A model generated the notes under the pieces. That model searched no databases. It worked only from the letters and a program-made list of their open reading frames with translations, and was not told the origin of the DNA. This document shows positions 49,052-60,068 of a stretch of 64,000 nt of DNA, piece after piece. The stretch lies in contig JANPYM010000009.1 of NCBI GenBank assembly GCA_025890175.1, forward strand, positions 2,495,244 through 2,559,243, in the 5' to 3' direction. Position 1 is the first letter of the stretch; every line of letters starts with the position of its first letter. Origin of the DNA: Ciborinia camelliae (Eukaryota; Ascomycota; Leotiomycetes; Helotiales; Sclerotiniaceae). A program made the position numbers and the translations under genes.

Positions 49052-50251
49052 CTAAGCCGTGCCATATATGACATTCGCCAACCCCATCCACTAATTAGCG
49101 TCAACGGTGGAGTATAAAGGTATTTGAAGTACTAAAGTGAAAACAAGATACCTCAAGCTTCCCATCTGATCTGTGTCTGACACATGTAGGACATTCACCA
49201 TATTCATCATATTCAGGGTTATCAGGAGTTGGAGACCATGTAGCATCTGCTTCCACGGATTCATAGCCTGGCAAATAGGTCGAAGTCCAACATTTAGTAA
49301 GCAAACGATTGCTCCTCGCGTGTTGTATGCGATGACCCGGGGAAGATTTGTCCTTTTCGCATACAAGTTGTGCGATAGCTGGACTGATTCCAGCACGCAC
49401 CATGTCATCAAGTTCAGTTCCCGGGGTTAAGATATGCAAGGTTTCACGGCGAATGTTGGGTGTCTCCTGTGAATTGCTTCCATGTACTCCATCCTCATGT
49501 GTATAATCGGATCGTGGTGATGTCAACTTCTTCGGCGGCCCTTCGGAATGGTCTTGTTGATTGGTTCTCTTGGAGTTGGAGGGTGTTGTAACATTCGCAG
49601 ATGATACAGCATTCGCAGGTGATACAGCATTCGCAGGTGATACAGCATTCGCAGGTGATACAGCATTCGCAGGTGATACAGCATTCGCAGGTGATACAGC
49701 ATTCGCAGGTGATACATCACTCGCGGATGTTGTAGATAGAGACGCTGAAACATTCGCAAACAAGTCTGCACAATTTGCCCACTACATTCAAGTTATTAAA
49801 TGAAAAGAAAGAGTGGAGTTGTAAATCGACTGCATACCTTACTTGCCAAACGTTTTTGCTCTGTGAGTAATAGAGATGCAAGATCCCTCTCCTCTCTCGC
49901 CAAATTGAGTTCACCTCGAAGTTTGGAGATTTGGACGATGTAAGCATCTTGCAACATCTCTTTTTCTTGCATCACTCTGCGGTTCACACGCAATTGTTCG
50001 TCCATATCTTCTTTGTGCTTGACTTTGGCAGCATTGAGAATGGCTTCGTGTTTGGCTTCGACAGCAGCTGTAAGTGAACCCTTGAATGGATCGAGGAGAG
50101 TGGTTATTTCTGTGGCCAATTTCTCTTTGATCGTGGCGAGGATCTTAGAGACAACATTATCGGCTTCATCTTGTACTTGTCTTTGCATCTGATCCATACT
50201 AATATCAACTCTAATCGCGGGTTGCCTCATATTCTCTTGATGGTTTGCCAT
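49052..50251 (-). CDS. Orphan coiled-coil protein with 6-residue repeats
   Basis: Minus-strand exons 50251-49838, 49781-49152 and 49090-49052 give 360 residues. All junctions are phase 0 with good donors (GTATGC, GTATCT) and a CTAAT branch for the last. Residues 30-138 form a long amphipathic coiled coil (DNVVSKILATIKEKLATEI, later VNRRVMQEKEMLQDAYIVQ and LNLAREERDLASLLLTEQKR). After WANCADLFANVSASLS comes a tandem series of VSPANA hexapeptides encoded by an 18-bp minisatellite. A polar region and a C-terminal part with PGYESVEADATW and a CPTCVRH pair follow. The short last exon ends in WMGLANVIYGTA. No family is recognised. The coding region looks intact, but the repeat invites copy-number change. 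Confidence 0.7.
49591..49734. repeat. 18-bp coding minisatellite (8 units)
   Basis: Plus-strand unit GCATTCGCAGGTGATACA repeats with seven clear copies (ATTCGCAG starts at 49592, 49610, 49628, 49646, 49664, 49682, 49700) and one degenerate copy at 49718. On the minus strand it encodes VSPANA. The 18-bp period preserves frame for any copy number. Confidence 0.95.
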
Positions 50252-50852
50252 AGCTTCTGGCCTGTTTGGAAGATAGAGCCGTGAGTGAGAGGCGATAGTG
50301 AATGCAGATTTGATGAGATATGATAAAAAGGACCAGCCCTACATCAATAAGGCCAGGGAGATTGGTAAATCTAAGAAAATTACAACGTTGGTGGATGCAG
50401 AGTCAACGAGATGGGAAAAAAAGAGTGAACAGCCCTACATCGGTAAGACTAGGGTGATTGGTAAATCTAAGAAAGTTACAACATTGATGAAGATGAAGAT
50501 GAAGATGAAGTCATTGATAATGAAAGTTGGCAACGACGAGTTAATGTGACGACTAAATGCGCGACGAGTAGATTCGACGCTAGTGAGCTACCACGTGACA
50601 CATGAAATAAACTCGACTCGTCTAGGCAGTAGCGAGAGGGTTGGTTAATGAAGAATGAATGAATGCCAAGGCTCATATGAAGCATGAATTGATTTGAAAT
50701 GGTGATATATGGTAACGAGGAGAGTCTAATATGATGTTGAAGAAGTCTTCTTCATATTTATCATTGAGTATCTGCATCATGGCTAATCCTACAAACTGAA
50801 ATGAATCCTTTCCATCAAACCATTTTCCACCACAGAGAAGCATCCATGCGGG
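50252..50852. other. Intergenic region with a diverged tandem duplication
   Basis: No confident gene. It holds the promoter of the orphan coiled-coil gene. Blocks at about 50331-50390 and 50427-50486 are about 80 percent alike (CAGCCCTACATC ... GATTGGTAAATCTAAGAAA) and read on the plus strand as QPYINKAREIGKSKKITTL and QPYIGKTRVIGKSKKVTTL. A GATGAA run follows. This looks like the relic of a coding repeat. Confidence 0.5.
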
Positions 50853-51291
50853 TTATAACTGATTCAGACTACTGTTGAACCTGGGAGAGTGCAAAAGATA
50901 TCTCAGAGCATCTTTAACTGCAATACCCTCTTCGGGGAACTCTCCAGTTGTTATGTTTGGCTTGTTAATGACTCGTGTCCAGCTCGATATAGTCTCCATC
51001 AGAAAATCTTCTCCTCGTACCATCCCACCCGTCATTAGACAATCTGTAACTGATATCTCAGCATAAATTGTGCCCGGTGACATAATTAATACATCATCAC
51101 ATACCGGAGGGATGAGCTTTGGCTTCTTTTCCCCCTTTGTAGTCGATCCATCATTTGTCCCAATATTGGAGAGTTTAGAGCTGGCTGGCACGCGCAGCTA
51201 AGCGTAATCATTTAGTCAAGAGTGTAGTGTGTGTCAAGAGAGGCCATGGCACATCTGATCCTTCCAATCCTTGGTGATGAAGCAAGTTCAT
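50853..51291 (-). CDS. Small orphan protein
   Basis: Tentative two-exon model on the minus strand, 51291-51253 and 51197-50853, giving 127 residues. Exon 2 has protein-like composition (KLIPPVCDDVLIMSPGTIYA, EISVTDCLMTGGMVRGEDFL, SSWTRVINKPNIT) and starts after a clear TTAG acceptor with an ACTAAAT branch. The 5' exon (MNLLHHQGLEGSD) ends at a weak GTGCCA donor, so the start is uncertain. No domain is recognised. It may belong with the neighbouring orphan genes. Confidence 0.45.
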
Positions 51292-54049
51292 TGATGTGGA
51301 CTGAATGGGTTCAAATAATTGAAATAATTTAAATGATTTGGATGATTTGAATCATTGAAAATGGGATTTGTAACATTTCGAAACCAATTGTACATATTAT
51401 AATAAATCATCAATGTTGGAGAGGTCTTTATATTTATCGTTGAGTCTCTCTATTTGTCAAAATCAAACCATTATCCTTATGCCTACTGGTAGCGGCGTAT
51501 GATATTACCCCCTTCCTTATTCCCCACCACAACTAACACCTTTGGACGAACATCATGCACCCATTTACATTCATTTATTTGCATCATCGGTCGGGTATTA
51601 TCCGCCGCCTATCTACAGCGAGATCCAATGGAAGAACGACCACGAAGACTTGTGCATAACATGCCTCGCGCCAATTCTATCCTAAGACGCCCGAGACACA
51701 TACTGGCGGAGGATTACGGAACTGTAAGAAAGATTGAATATCGGTAGAATTCTCTTTCCTAATGACTTTCTTTTTAGTTATTATACCCAGATGCAAGTAC
51801 CTAATTACATTTCGAAGTTCCTACTCGGAGATGCAGATATTGGTACATGAATACGGCCTCTTTTTACAGCTACCCTCGAGATATTTTTCATCGATAGAAT
51901 CTTGGTATCGATATATGATATGAACCACGGAGGAGAGTTCAACGATACATTTAAGACCATATGATCCTCAGGTAAGACTTCGTTTCACCTCTTCCCTTTT
52001 GGCACTTGCCATTTATCTCTAAATTCCACCTTCACATCCCCATCAATTCCTCTATCCTTATGCTGTCCGTTCTTTCTCATATTCACTCTCTACCATACCA
52101 AACTCTTTAACTAATGAATTTGAATATAGATAGGGGATGTATACATTTCGAAGCTGCCCTCAGTCTCAAGTCATCTCGAATTGATTCTCGCACAGTGCGT
52201 ACTTGGCAGTCAATGGCAGTGGTATTGAAGGAATTGGTTTTTGTTGGTGCTTCTCGCAGCTGGCAGATTGGTTTTTGTGGTGGCTTTTACAATAAAATTT
52301 GGACCTTTTCAGCTGGGGATAGGCCGCTATATGTGAATACAGTCAAGATGAATGCAGTATCCAATAACCCCCAATCAGTGACGTGTTCATTAATGATGTT
52401 TGGGATATACTATTGTGCTTCATGTTTATCATTGGGTGAATTCACCATCAGTGCTTCACTTGTCCAACCACCAAGGGTTTGACTCTTGATTCAATACCTA
52501 ATTTGCTATGAACGGCACACCAGCGGGTACGGCAAGGGAACGGACTGTCGATCACTCCAATGGTAATGGATATACTAGGTACTCCACTTGTAAAGCATAG
52601 CGCCATTATACATACCTCCCTCACAGCCTTCATTGCGTATAAAGGGTATCAGAATATAGTACCTGCTGTAGTGTCTGTCACCAGAAACCTCATTACTAGA
52701 TACTTACAGTGAGCCTGGCGATACAAAACAAACGCTGACTCGGAATAGCAGAAAGCTAGGTATGTACAGCTCATTCATCAATAGGTTTACTATATTTTTT
52801 CCTTGTCATGGTTGAAGGTTCAAATATCTCCTGTTCAAGTTAGCTGAGCTCCGTATGTTGTAACGCATAATTATAATTACCTGTTAGGTATTTCCGCAGC
52901 AATATTCTTCACCACACCCGTACTATACTCCATATATGTCCGGCTTTCGAGATCTCTACGTCTTCTACCTATTTCCTTAATCGGGGTGTCCCACAAATCT
53001 TCCAGGTGTCATTCTGATCTTGAATTCATGCCCCGATTTCAATCACTCTCCGACCGTATTTGTCTGTCTATGTCTATGTCTCCCCATTGTCTGAATTGCT
53101 TGTGTGTTCTGGTTTTCCTACTTCATATCCTCTCGAAATGGCTCGCACATTGTTATAAGTCTTTTCGCTTGATGCGGGGTCTGGGTCAGAGTAAGGGCGA
53201 TGTAATAAATAACCACCCATTAAACCAATATAACCTTACTGAGAATCAAAATGCCACTGTACCTAAAAATGACATATATCTAATGAGTCAATGTAGGTCT
53301 GGGTCGGAACAACTCGTGCATTGATATGGCTAGTAGAATTCATAGATTTTGTATACCTACAGTGCTGTCTGAGATGCTGCCTACCTACGATTCTTCCTAC
53401 AATTCTGCCTCCTAGACCTACTCGAGTAGGTTGAATGCTGATCTTCTCTTCCGATGTTCCCGCTGTTCCGACCCCGAGCTTCTGCCATATCTATGCTATG
53501 GTGAATATCTGCTGTTCCCATATCTACATGTCTTCGACCTCCTCCAATTCCATATCAGCATTCGCTTTCGACTCGATACTGGCTAGACGGACTTGGGTTT
53601 CATTTCTTGGATCTATAGTCAAGATAGGTAAAGTCGGGTAGCATATGAGGAATACGGAATGAAGGCTTCCTACAGATGCTGTGGAGATTATCTGCATGCC
53701 AGTGGGATGGTTTAGGATGGCTCATCAAAGTGCCACGCCCGAATGGTTCCTTAGACCAATTCCGTGTCTGGTATCAACTGGTTGGATTGCCCCGGCAGTG
53801 CTTCCTCCTCCCGTTATGATCTATCCGATTTGTATTCTTTGCCGGACTGTCTTTTGGAGATTTTGGAGAAGACGTATTATTCGAAACATTCGAGTTGATA
53901 TTATAACCAAAACAGAAAATCTTGACAGCCAAGAAGGAATGTAGTCATCTTTTCTTCAAGTCGTAGATAGCAGAAGTGGAAAAACTCACGCAGAGGTTGG
54001 ATCAGATGTTCTTCCTGGCTGATTCCCTGATTTTGACTTCCAACAAGAT
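51292..54049. other. 2.8-kb region without a supported gene
   Basis: Long open frames are short and lack family resemblance or plausible splice structure. Composition between 52110 and 53950 is less AT-rich than typical spacer and may include decayed coding DNA, but nothing could be reconstructed. Confidence 0.5.
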
Positions 54050-54746
54050 TTAATGTTTGTATGGAGGGCTGATTTGGTATAGCCAACGTATTGACCGCTG
54101 GAGAAGTTTGAAGCTTGATGTCGAGGTGGTGTATCTTCGCAGACATCGATTGTATCCTTCGCAGATGCTGTTTGATTCGCAGATGTTATAAGTGGAGGTG
54201 GAGTATCCTCGCAGATGTCGTATACTTCTCAGACGTTGTATCCTTCTTAGAAGTTGTATTCTCCGCAGAAGTTGTAAGTGGAGGTTGCATCCCCTTCTCA
54301 AAATTCGATGAGTCTGTAGGTTTCTCGCAGATTTGGCTCGCACTAAGTTACAAAGGTCAGTAACCTTGTCAGGATATTGATGCGGAGGTAAACTTACGAA
54401 GCCTCTGTTGATCTTGCTTTGCGCGTATAATTGGAGTAAGTGAGACTGGAAAGGATGATAGTGACTGACCTGATTGTAGTTGATCCCGTACTGTCCCAAT
54501 AGCATCATAGAGATCGTCCAATCCGAGTTCCATAGCCTTAAAGATCCCATCGAAGGTCGTTCCAAGTGGATAAATGACTGGCGTCTTAGACTCCACAACC
54601 AACTGAGAGATAATATCAATCAAACTCTCTAGTTCCATGAACAATTGATGGTCGAGGTAACTTTTATACTTGGATAGTTCGGGTTTCAACAGATAGTACG
54701 GAGTACGGAGAGTGTTGGGGTCACTCCAAAAGAAAGCCTCCAACAC
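54050..54746 (-). CDS. Doubtful orphan gene, possibly broken
   Basis: The 5' part (54746-54398, minus strand) has good coding character: EAFFWSDPNTLRTPYYLLKP, then HQLFMELESLIDIISQLV and KAMELGLDDLYDAIGTVRDQ. A GTAAGT donor at 54397 and a TTAG acceptor at 54343 (55 nt) continue in phase into 54342-54050, which reads as Arg/Leu-rich repeats. A different frame of the same second exon gives TTSAENTTSKKDTTSEKYTT, a more natural low-complexity tail, but needs another phase. The upstream start is not resolved; no in-frame ATG precedes EAFF without another intron. The gene may be real with an unresolved 5' exon, or decayed by repeat slippage. Confidence 0.4.
54117..54290. repeat. Short degenerate repeats, TCGCAGATGTTGTA type
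   Basis: Variants of TTCGCAGATGTTGTATCC recur near 54133, 54155, 54177, 54209, 54230, 54245 and 54261. The core CGCAGATG is shared with the 18-bp minisatellite at 49.6 kb (CGCAGGTG/CGCAGATG) and with the 60-bp field at 48 kb (GGCAGATA). Confidence 0.65.
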
Positions 54747-55325
54747 ATATGCATATTCTGCTCACTCTCTTGATACACAATTATTACACGTTAGTGATGC
54801 TACAACTTGCTTTCAAATTGCTTCTCGGTACATACGACTAGCAAAGAGACTAGTGAAGACATAAAAATGGCGCAGTGCCAATACCTGCAACATAACTAAG
54901 ATCTATCATCTACCTCTCCACCAAACCCTTTCAAAGATCCTCGATTGCAACCAGTAAAAACACACCAGAGTATAGTTAGAAGAGTATTACATATTGTCGA
55001 CCCAGCCCCACACTTGCATACACTGCGAGTAATCTCTCGACGATCTAATTCTTATCACGTGTATTTGCATAATCATTGTTCTCAGTGCTTCCCTCACTGT
55101 TGTTCCCTTGTTGTTTAGACGTGCGTAGGAGCAAAGCGACCGTTCACCTTCCACCGTCTCCTTAGGTACTCTCCCAAACATCAACTTTAATATATCCTCA
55201 ACTCTTCATCAACTTCATCACATCCCCAACTCTTGATTATTTATAATACAATAATCATCAATAATCACTCTTTTCTGTGTTTTTGTGCCACAGTCTCAAA
55301 TGATATCTTATCTTCATCCCTCAAG
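54747..55325. other. Spacer and promoter of the 655-residue orphan gene
   Basis: May contain an unresolved 5' exon of the minus-strand gene near 54840-54880 (an ATG followed by SSLVSLL). Otherwise non-coding, with TCATCA-rich leader DNA before 55326. Confidence 0.45.
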
Positions 55326-57472
55326 ATGTCTCAGCCACCTCCACGCGACACCAGAGACATTGCCTCTTTCAACAAGGCAATGGGTCAATTAGAAATTCCT
55401 ACCATCGCCCATCTAGTTGAGGATAGGCGTGAGCAGTGTATCTCAGACGAAGATCTGCTCAAGTCGTGGTCGCACAACAAGAATAATCTAACAAGGAATC
55501 AAAATGAGGTATGTTATCCATCCTTTCATCTCACACTCTGCACCACCCTGGCATATACTTCAACACCACATTTTGGTTTGGATGTCTTACCTTCTATATC
55601 TACATGTTATCACCACTTCATTAATACCCCATGCCACTGCAAATTAATTCCTGCTGGACAATCACTAATTCGTCAATTTGGTTATAGTTGGCAGAAACCC
55701 AGCGAAGAACACAAGAGGCAGACGAAGTCGAAGCCGAAGTTGAAGATAGTGTACTATCTATACATGATCTCTTTGCCGATTCGGTTGCATGCAAAGAAGG
55801 TTCCGAAACGAAATTCAACACCTTCCATGACAAGTGGTTAGCTACCTTGAAGTCAAGCTTGGAGAGGGTACAATATCATGTACCAAAGGATAGTATCCTT
55901 GACGTTGTGGAGTCTGTCTATGGATCCAAGTCTATTTCATCCAAACCGTTCAAAGCACCATCTGAAGTGTTACCGAGGAGACCACCTCACGATGTCGCCA
56001 TCACATCTGACAGGCATGAGCAGTTAAAGAGTAGCGCACGAAAGTCAAGAACAATTGCATCCAATAACAGCCTCATCAACCCAATACCTTCACCATCAGA
56101 TGATGAAACAGTTTTCGTTGACCGTTCTGATCACGGTTCTCAATCCACTTCAGTAGAAAGCTCAACTGATGTAGACGGCACACCCTCCCCACATGTTGAC
56201 TCTTTGCACCTTACATCTGAAGCAGCCGAATTTCTTTTCAAGCATCTTGAAGGCCTTGATAGTCAACTTTCAGCAAGTCAAGATTCAGAACGCAAACTCA
56301 AAGAGGATCTCGCAACTGCAGACAGCAAAATGAGAAGGATGGCGATGGTGTTGATCAAGCAGAAGGAGTTGAATGTGCCAATCACCGAGGAAGACTTAGA
56401 TATTACCAAGGGAGAGATGAGTGCTGTGGAAGTTCCTGTACAAACAAAATCACGATACGCCTTGCAGATGCCCATTTGTTGTCTGGGAGAGGTTGAAGGA
56501 CACCCAATGAAACCATCGGGACCATACACTCCTCTATACTTGCGTGCACTCTCTATGATGGTGCAGGCTGCGTATGATGATGGATGTCCTGTTCAGATTC
56601 TACACCTTGGCATGCATATGCCTTGGATGGAGGTTAGATTGGTCGATATCATTCGCAATGGGCATGTCGAGCTATTTTACGATATTTTTAGAAGGATGAT
56701 CGATATCGTGAGTCCTCGGGGTATTGCTAGGGCATCATTCTTTTCACTAGGAAGAGCGTTGTGTGGTAGTGTGGCAAGAGATAAGGCTTCTGACCTCTGG
56801 GTTGCGATGATGACTCAAGTTTCTGCGTCTTCATTCGGAAGTATTGACTCATGGGGGATCGTAGAAGCTGCTTCATTCATATACCTGATGGCTTATGATG
56901 ATTTTGGCTTGGTCGAGGAGGTTATGATACCATTTTTAACGGGAGAGAAAGGGGTCGTGTACAGGCGAATTAGTGAAGGATTAAAGGGCAAACAATTTAG
57001 TTCGTTCATTGAGTTGTTGTATTGTGATGGGATTCGGGAGTTGTGGGATTATCATAAATCCTGCTGGGTGCATTTGTTCAAGGGACACAGGGAGATTTTC
57101 ATGGTGCGTGAAGGATATGGAAGAGAAGAGGAGCACATCTGGATGAGGGATGGTGGGAAGGTTTTCATGTCACAAGGAGGGGTTGATCTGGTTGCGCGTG
57201 GTAATACTCTTGTAGTGATACCAAGGCATGGAAATGAGAAGGGGGAGGTGACATTCGTATTGGATCCTGTCGAGCATGCACAGGAGCGAAGGTATTTTGC
57301 AGCTTATTATGAAGAAGAATGGAACGAGGCTGAAAGGGAATATAAGGAGAGAGAATTAGAAAAATATATAGCCACTGACGAGCATCCTTCGCTAATATAT
57401 CGTCTTTCAAACATTGGCAAGGCGAGAGAAGCAAGGAGAGACGAGCATGCGAACAATGAATGGATTTTATAA
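55326..57472 (+). CDS. Large orphan protein (655 residues)
   Basis: Exons 55326-55508 and 55688-57472 join in phase 0 across a 179-nt intron (GTATGT, TTATAG). The exon 1 frame starts MSQPPPRDTRDIASFNKAMG, with a good ATG context. Residues 60-260 are acidic and disordered with a helical segment (SEAAEFLFKHLEGLDSQLSA, then KLKEDLATADSKMRRMAMVL). The C-terminal 350 residues look folded: PYTPLYLRALSMMVQAAYDD, QILHLGMHMPWMEVRLVDII, HVELFYDIFRRMIDIVSP, DSWGIVEAASFIYLMAYDD, and a charged helical end. I see no known catalytic motif. Codon use and length argue for a functional gene. It may be lineage-specific. Confidence 0.75.
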
Positions 57473-58203
57473 TAGCCAGTGGTTCTTTATTCTATATGCT
57501 AATGGTTCTCTAATTGTATAATAATTGAAAATAATCAGTTTCTTTTAGTGGCTTGATAGAGCAACCGAATATGAATATATAGCCTTTCTAAAAGCATAGC
57601 ACCTGGAATTTGAATGTATATTAGTAAGGGAACCATGAAATCTATTATTACAGTGTTGACTCGGACATCGGTGGGGTAAAGGGTATGGTGATGATTTTGA
57701 GGGGCCCGGTATAGATTCGGGTGAACTGAATTAACAGTTTTATAGTTTCCGGGGATTCTAGGATTTAAAGGGATTATCGAATTCCATTAGATGATTCTTT
57801 CTTGAATTATACTTTTCTATAGGATTCTAGGAATCAATAGAATGCCGCAACCTTCTCTTTAACAGAATCGATAATCTAATAATTAATAAAGTTTTTATAA
57901 ACAAGCAAATAAGATAAATAACTTTGATAATGAAAATGGAAAATCCTTATTTCAAAGAATTAATAAAAAAATAAATTGTTACTTATATTGAAAATGATCA
58001 AATATAAAGATCATTTGTCTTATTACTTTCTTTTACTTCGATAGAACAACTACATCACTTTCTTTTGTTTCTATACAACTACTTACTCTATACTTATACT
58101 CACTACTTTATAACCTTACTGCCTCGAAACTTTTCTACCTCTCTATCTCTCTAACACCATCAACCAAACTCGCCCTCTTCCACCTTCTTTTCAAATTGTG
58201 AAA
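57473..58203. other. AT-rich spacer and promoter of first Cys-rich gene
   Basis: AT content rises sharply from about 57780. The 200 bp before 58204 include an ATCATTTGTCTTATTACTTT element and a pyrimidine-rich leader that resembles the regions upstream of the two paralogous genes. Confidence 0.6.
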
Positions 58204-58608
58204 ATGAAAATCTCGGCCATTGCTTTACTTTTTATCGGCATTATCGGTGTCGAAGCTTGCAAATATTGTCAATGCTTATTTGAAGACGGGTCTCATTGTT
58301 GCCTGGCTAGGGTAAATAATTCTTTTGGTCCATCTGAAATAAATTAATGCCATTAACTTTTAAAGTAAAGAAAATAAAGCTAATTTCACTTCATGTTACA
58401 GGATACTCGAGTCGATAATCAAGATTGCGGCTACGTTTGCGGAGGATCCCGTCGTGATGATGGTACAACCTTTAGTACACCCGGTAGCATTGTTGTAAGA
58501 CATGGTACTGCTTGTAATGCCCAAGGAAAATACAAGTGTGCTACTATTTTCCAACTAAAGCACCATGCTAAGTGTGTTTCAAAACAAAACTTCAAAATGA
58601 GATTGTAG
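58204..58608 (+). CDS. Small Cys-rich secreted protein, tandem copy 1
   Basis: Exons 58204-58311 and 58402-58608 (90-nt intron) give 104 residues. Residues 1-18 form a signal peptide (MKISAIALLFIGIIGVEA). The mature part begins CKYCQCLFEDGSHCCLAR and continues NQDCGYVCGG, GTACNAQGKYKCATIF and HAKC, ten cysteines in a fixed arrangement shared with copies 2 and 3. The intron lies directly after the CCLAR codons in all three genes. An extra basic tail (SKQNFKMRL) is unique to this copy. All cysteines could pair, giving a compact extracellular disulfide-stabilised protein. Function is unknown. Features fit a candidate secreted effector or antimicrobial protein, but that is inference. Confidence 0.88.
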
Positions 58609-59000
58609 TCTTGTAGAGAAAGATAAGATATTTGAGGATAAATAGAATGGATATCTACCTAATGAGTGATCATCGGGATAGGGGTAGGGAATTCTTAAAA
58701 GTTAACTTTGTATTACACTTTATTTTGAATATTCAGGGGTATAATAAGACAATAGTATCGGTTATTCTAATAATGAATAACGTCCGATTCGATGTTTACA
58801 GTTTATATACTTTATTTGAAGTATATAAAAGCATAATAAAAAAATAGTATCGGTAATCTCATTATTATAAAAGGATAGACATTACTTGTATCGAAAATGC
58901 ATTAAAAAATCATTTTCTTTCATTTGGATAGAACTATCTACATCCTCGCTACCTTTTCATTTCACTCAACCCATCAACCATATTCGTCTTCATCTTCAAA
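58609..59000. other. Spacer between copies 1 and 2
   Basis: Its first part (ATCTACCTAATGAGTGATCATCGGGATAGG near 58650) matches the region after copy 2, showing that the duplicated unit includes 3' flank. The end is a conserved pyrimidine-rich promoter/leader. Confidence 0.7.
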
Positions 59001-59369
59001 ATGAAATTCTCTACCATAGCATTCTTTTTCATTGCCAGCGCTATTAGTGCAGAAGCTTGCAAATATTGTCAATGCTTATTCAAAGATGGTTCTCATTGTT
59101 GTTTAGCAAAGGTAAACAACTTTTTCCAAATGCTATCAAGTCTTGAAGTGAAGCAAAAGCTAATTTCATCTTATTTCTTTTCATAGGATGCTCAAAGCAA
59201 CAATCTAGATTGTGCCGCCGTTTGCAAAACATCCCGTCGTGCGGATGGAACCTTTTGGTCCAAACCCAATGACGTTTGGGTCAACCATGGAGGTACTGAG
59301 TGTGGGGCCGATGGAAAATATCAATGTGCTTCGTATTTTCAATATAAGGGTCGTTCTAGGTGTGCTTGA
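59001..59369 (+). CDS. Small Cys-rich secreted protein, tandem copy 2
   Basis: Exons 59001-59111 and 59187-59369 (75-nt intron) encode 97 residues. Signal peptide MKFSTIAFFFIASAISAEA, then CKYCQCLFKDGSHCCLAK, nearly identical to copy 1. Exon 2 diverges more (DAQSNNLDCAAVCKTSRR, then GTECGADGKYQCASYFQYKG, then RSRCA) but keeps all ten cysteines. The stop follows the last cysteine by one residue, so it lacks the tail of copy 1. Introns are at the identical position, in phase 0. Confidence 0.9.
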
Positions 59370-60068
59370 AAGTTGAAACCTATAGAGGAAGGTTGAGGAA
59401 AGAGGATGCATCTAATGAGCGATCATCGGCATAGAGAGGGATAGAGAATTCCTAGAGGCTTCCTTTTGAAAATTATATCAATTGATAATTTTACTCTTAT
59501 AATTTCAAATATCTAAACCATTTTCCTTTTATAATAGAAACATTAAAATCTAAAATCTAAACTTTTTATTCGTATATATAAATCAAATCAAGATATTCAT
59601 TATAAGAAAATTATAATCGAAATAACAAAATCTTAATCTAAAAAGAATTTTTAACTTTTAAATAAAATTTCATTATTATTATTAGGGATATAAGTCATAT
59701 AGAGTAGCTAGGCTGCATTGAGAAAGAAGAAAAAGAATAAGAGAGCAGCTGCGCTATTACTATACATCTACCTTCTTAGTTAAAAATAATATATATTATT
59801 TTATTTACATTCTACTTATTCTAAAATGCTATCTAATAATACTAGTATACACTTTCAATAATTATTATATTAATATATAATAAAAAAATAGTATTCGATA
59901 TCTAAAATTTAATAAAGTTTTATTTAAACTTTTATATAAAGTCCATTATCTAAAATAAAGAATCAATATAAAAGAAAAGATTTTGTTTACATTAAAAGGG
60001 CCCTTTATATCATTTGTTTCATTACCTTTCTTTCCTTTAAAACAACTATCTATATACTTATCATCAAA
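59370..60068. other. AT-rich spacer between copies 2 and 3
   Basis: Starts with the ATCTAATGAGCGATCATCGG element shared with the copy 1 3' flank, then about 500 bp of very AT-rich DNA with no gene, ending in the promoter/leader of copy 3 (CATTTGTTTCATTACCTTTC). Confidence 0.65.

Noticed and set aside
49561..49803. Plus-strand ORF with FAGDTA repeats
   Set aside because: Opposite reading of the VSPANA minisatellite; the minus strand has the spliced gene context.
52114..53944. Several plus-strand ORFs of 80-120 residues
   Set aside because: No continuous gene could be assembled; codon composition and splice signals do not agree among them.
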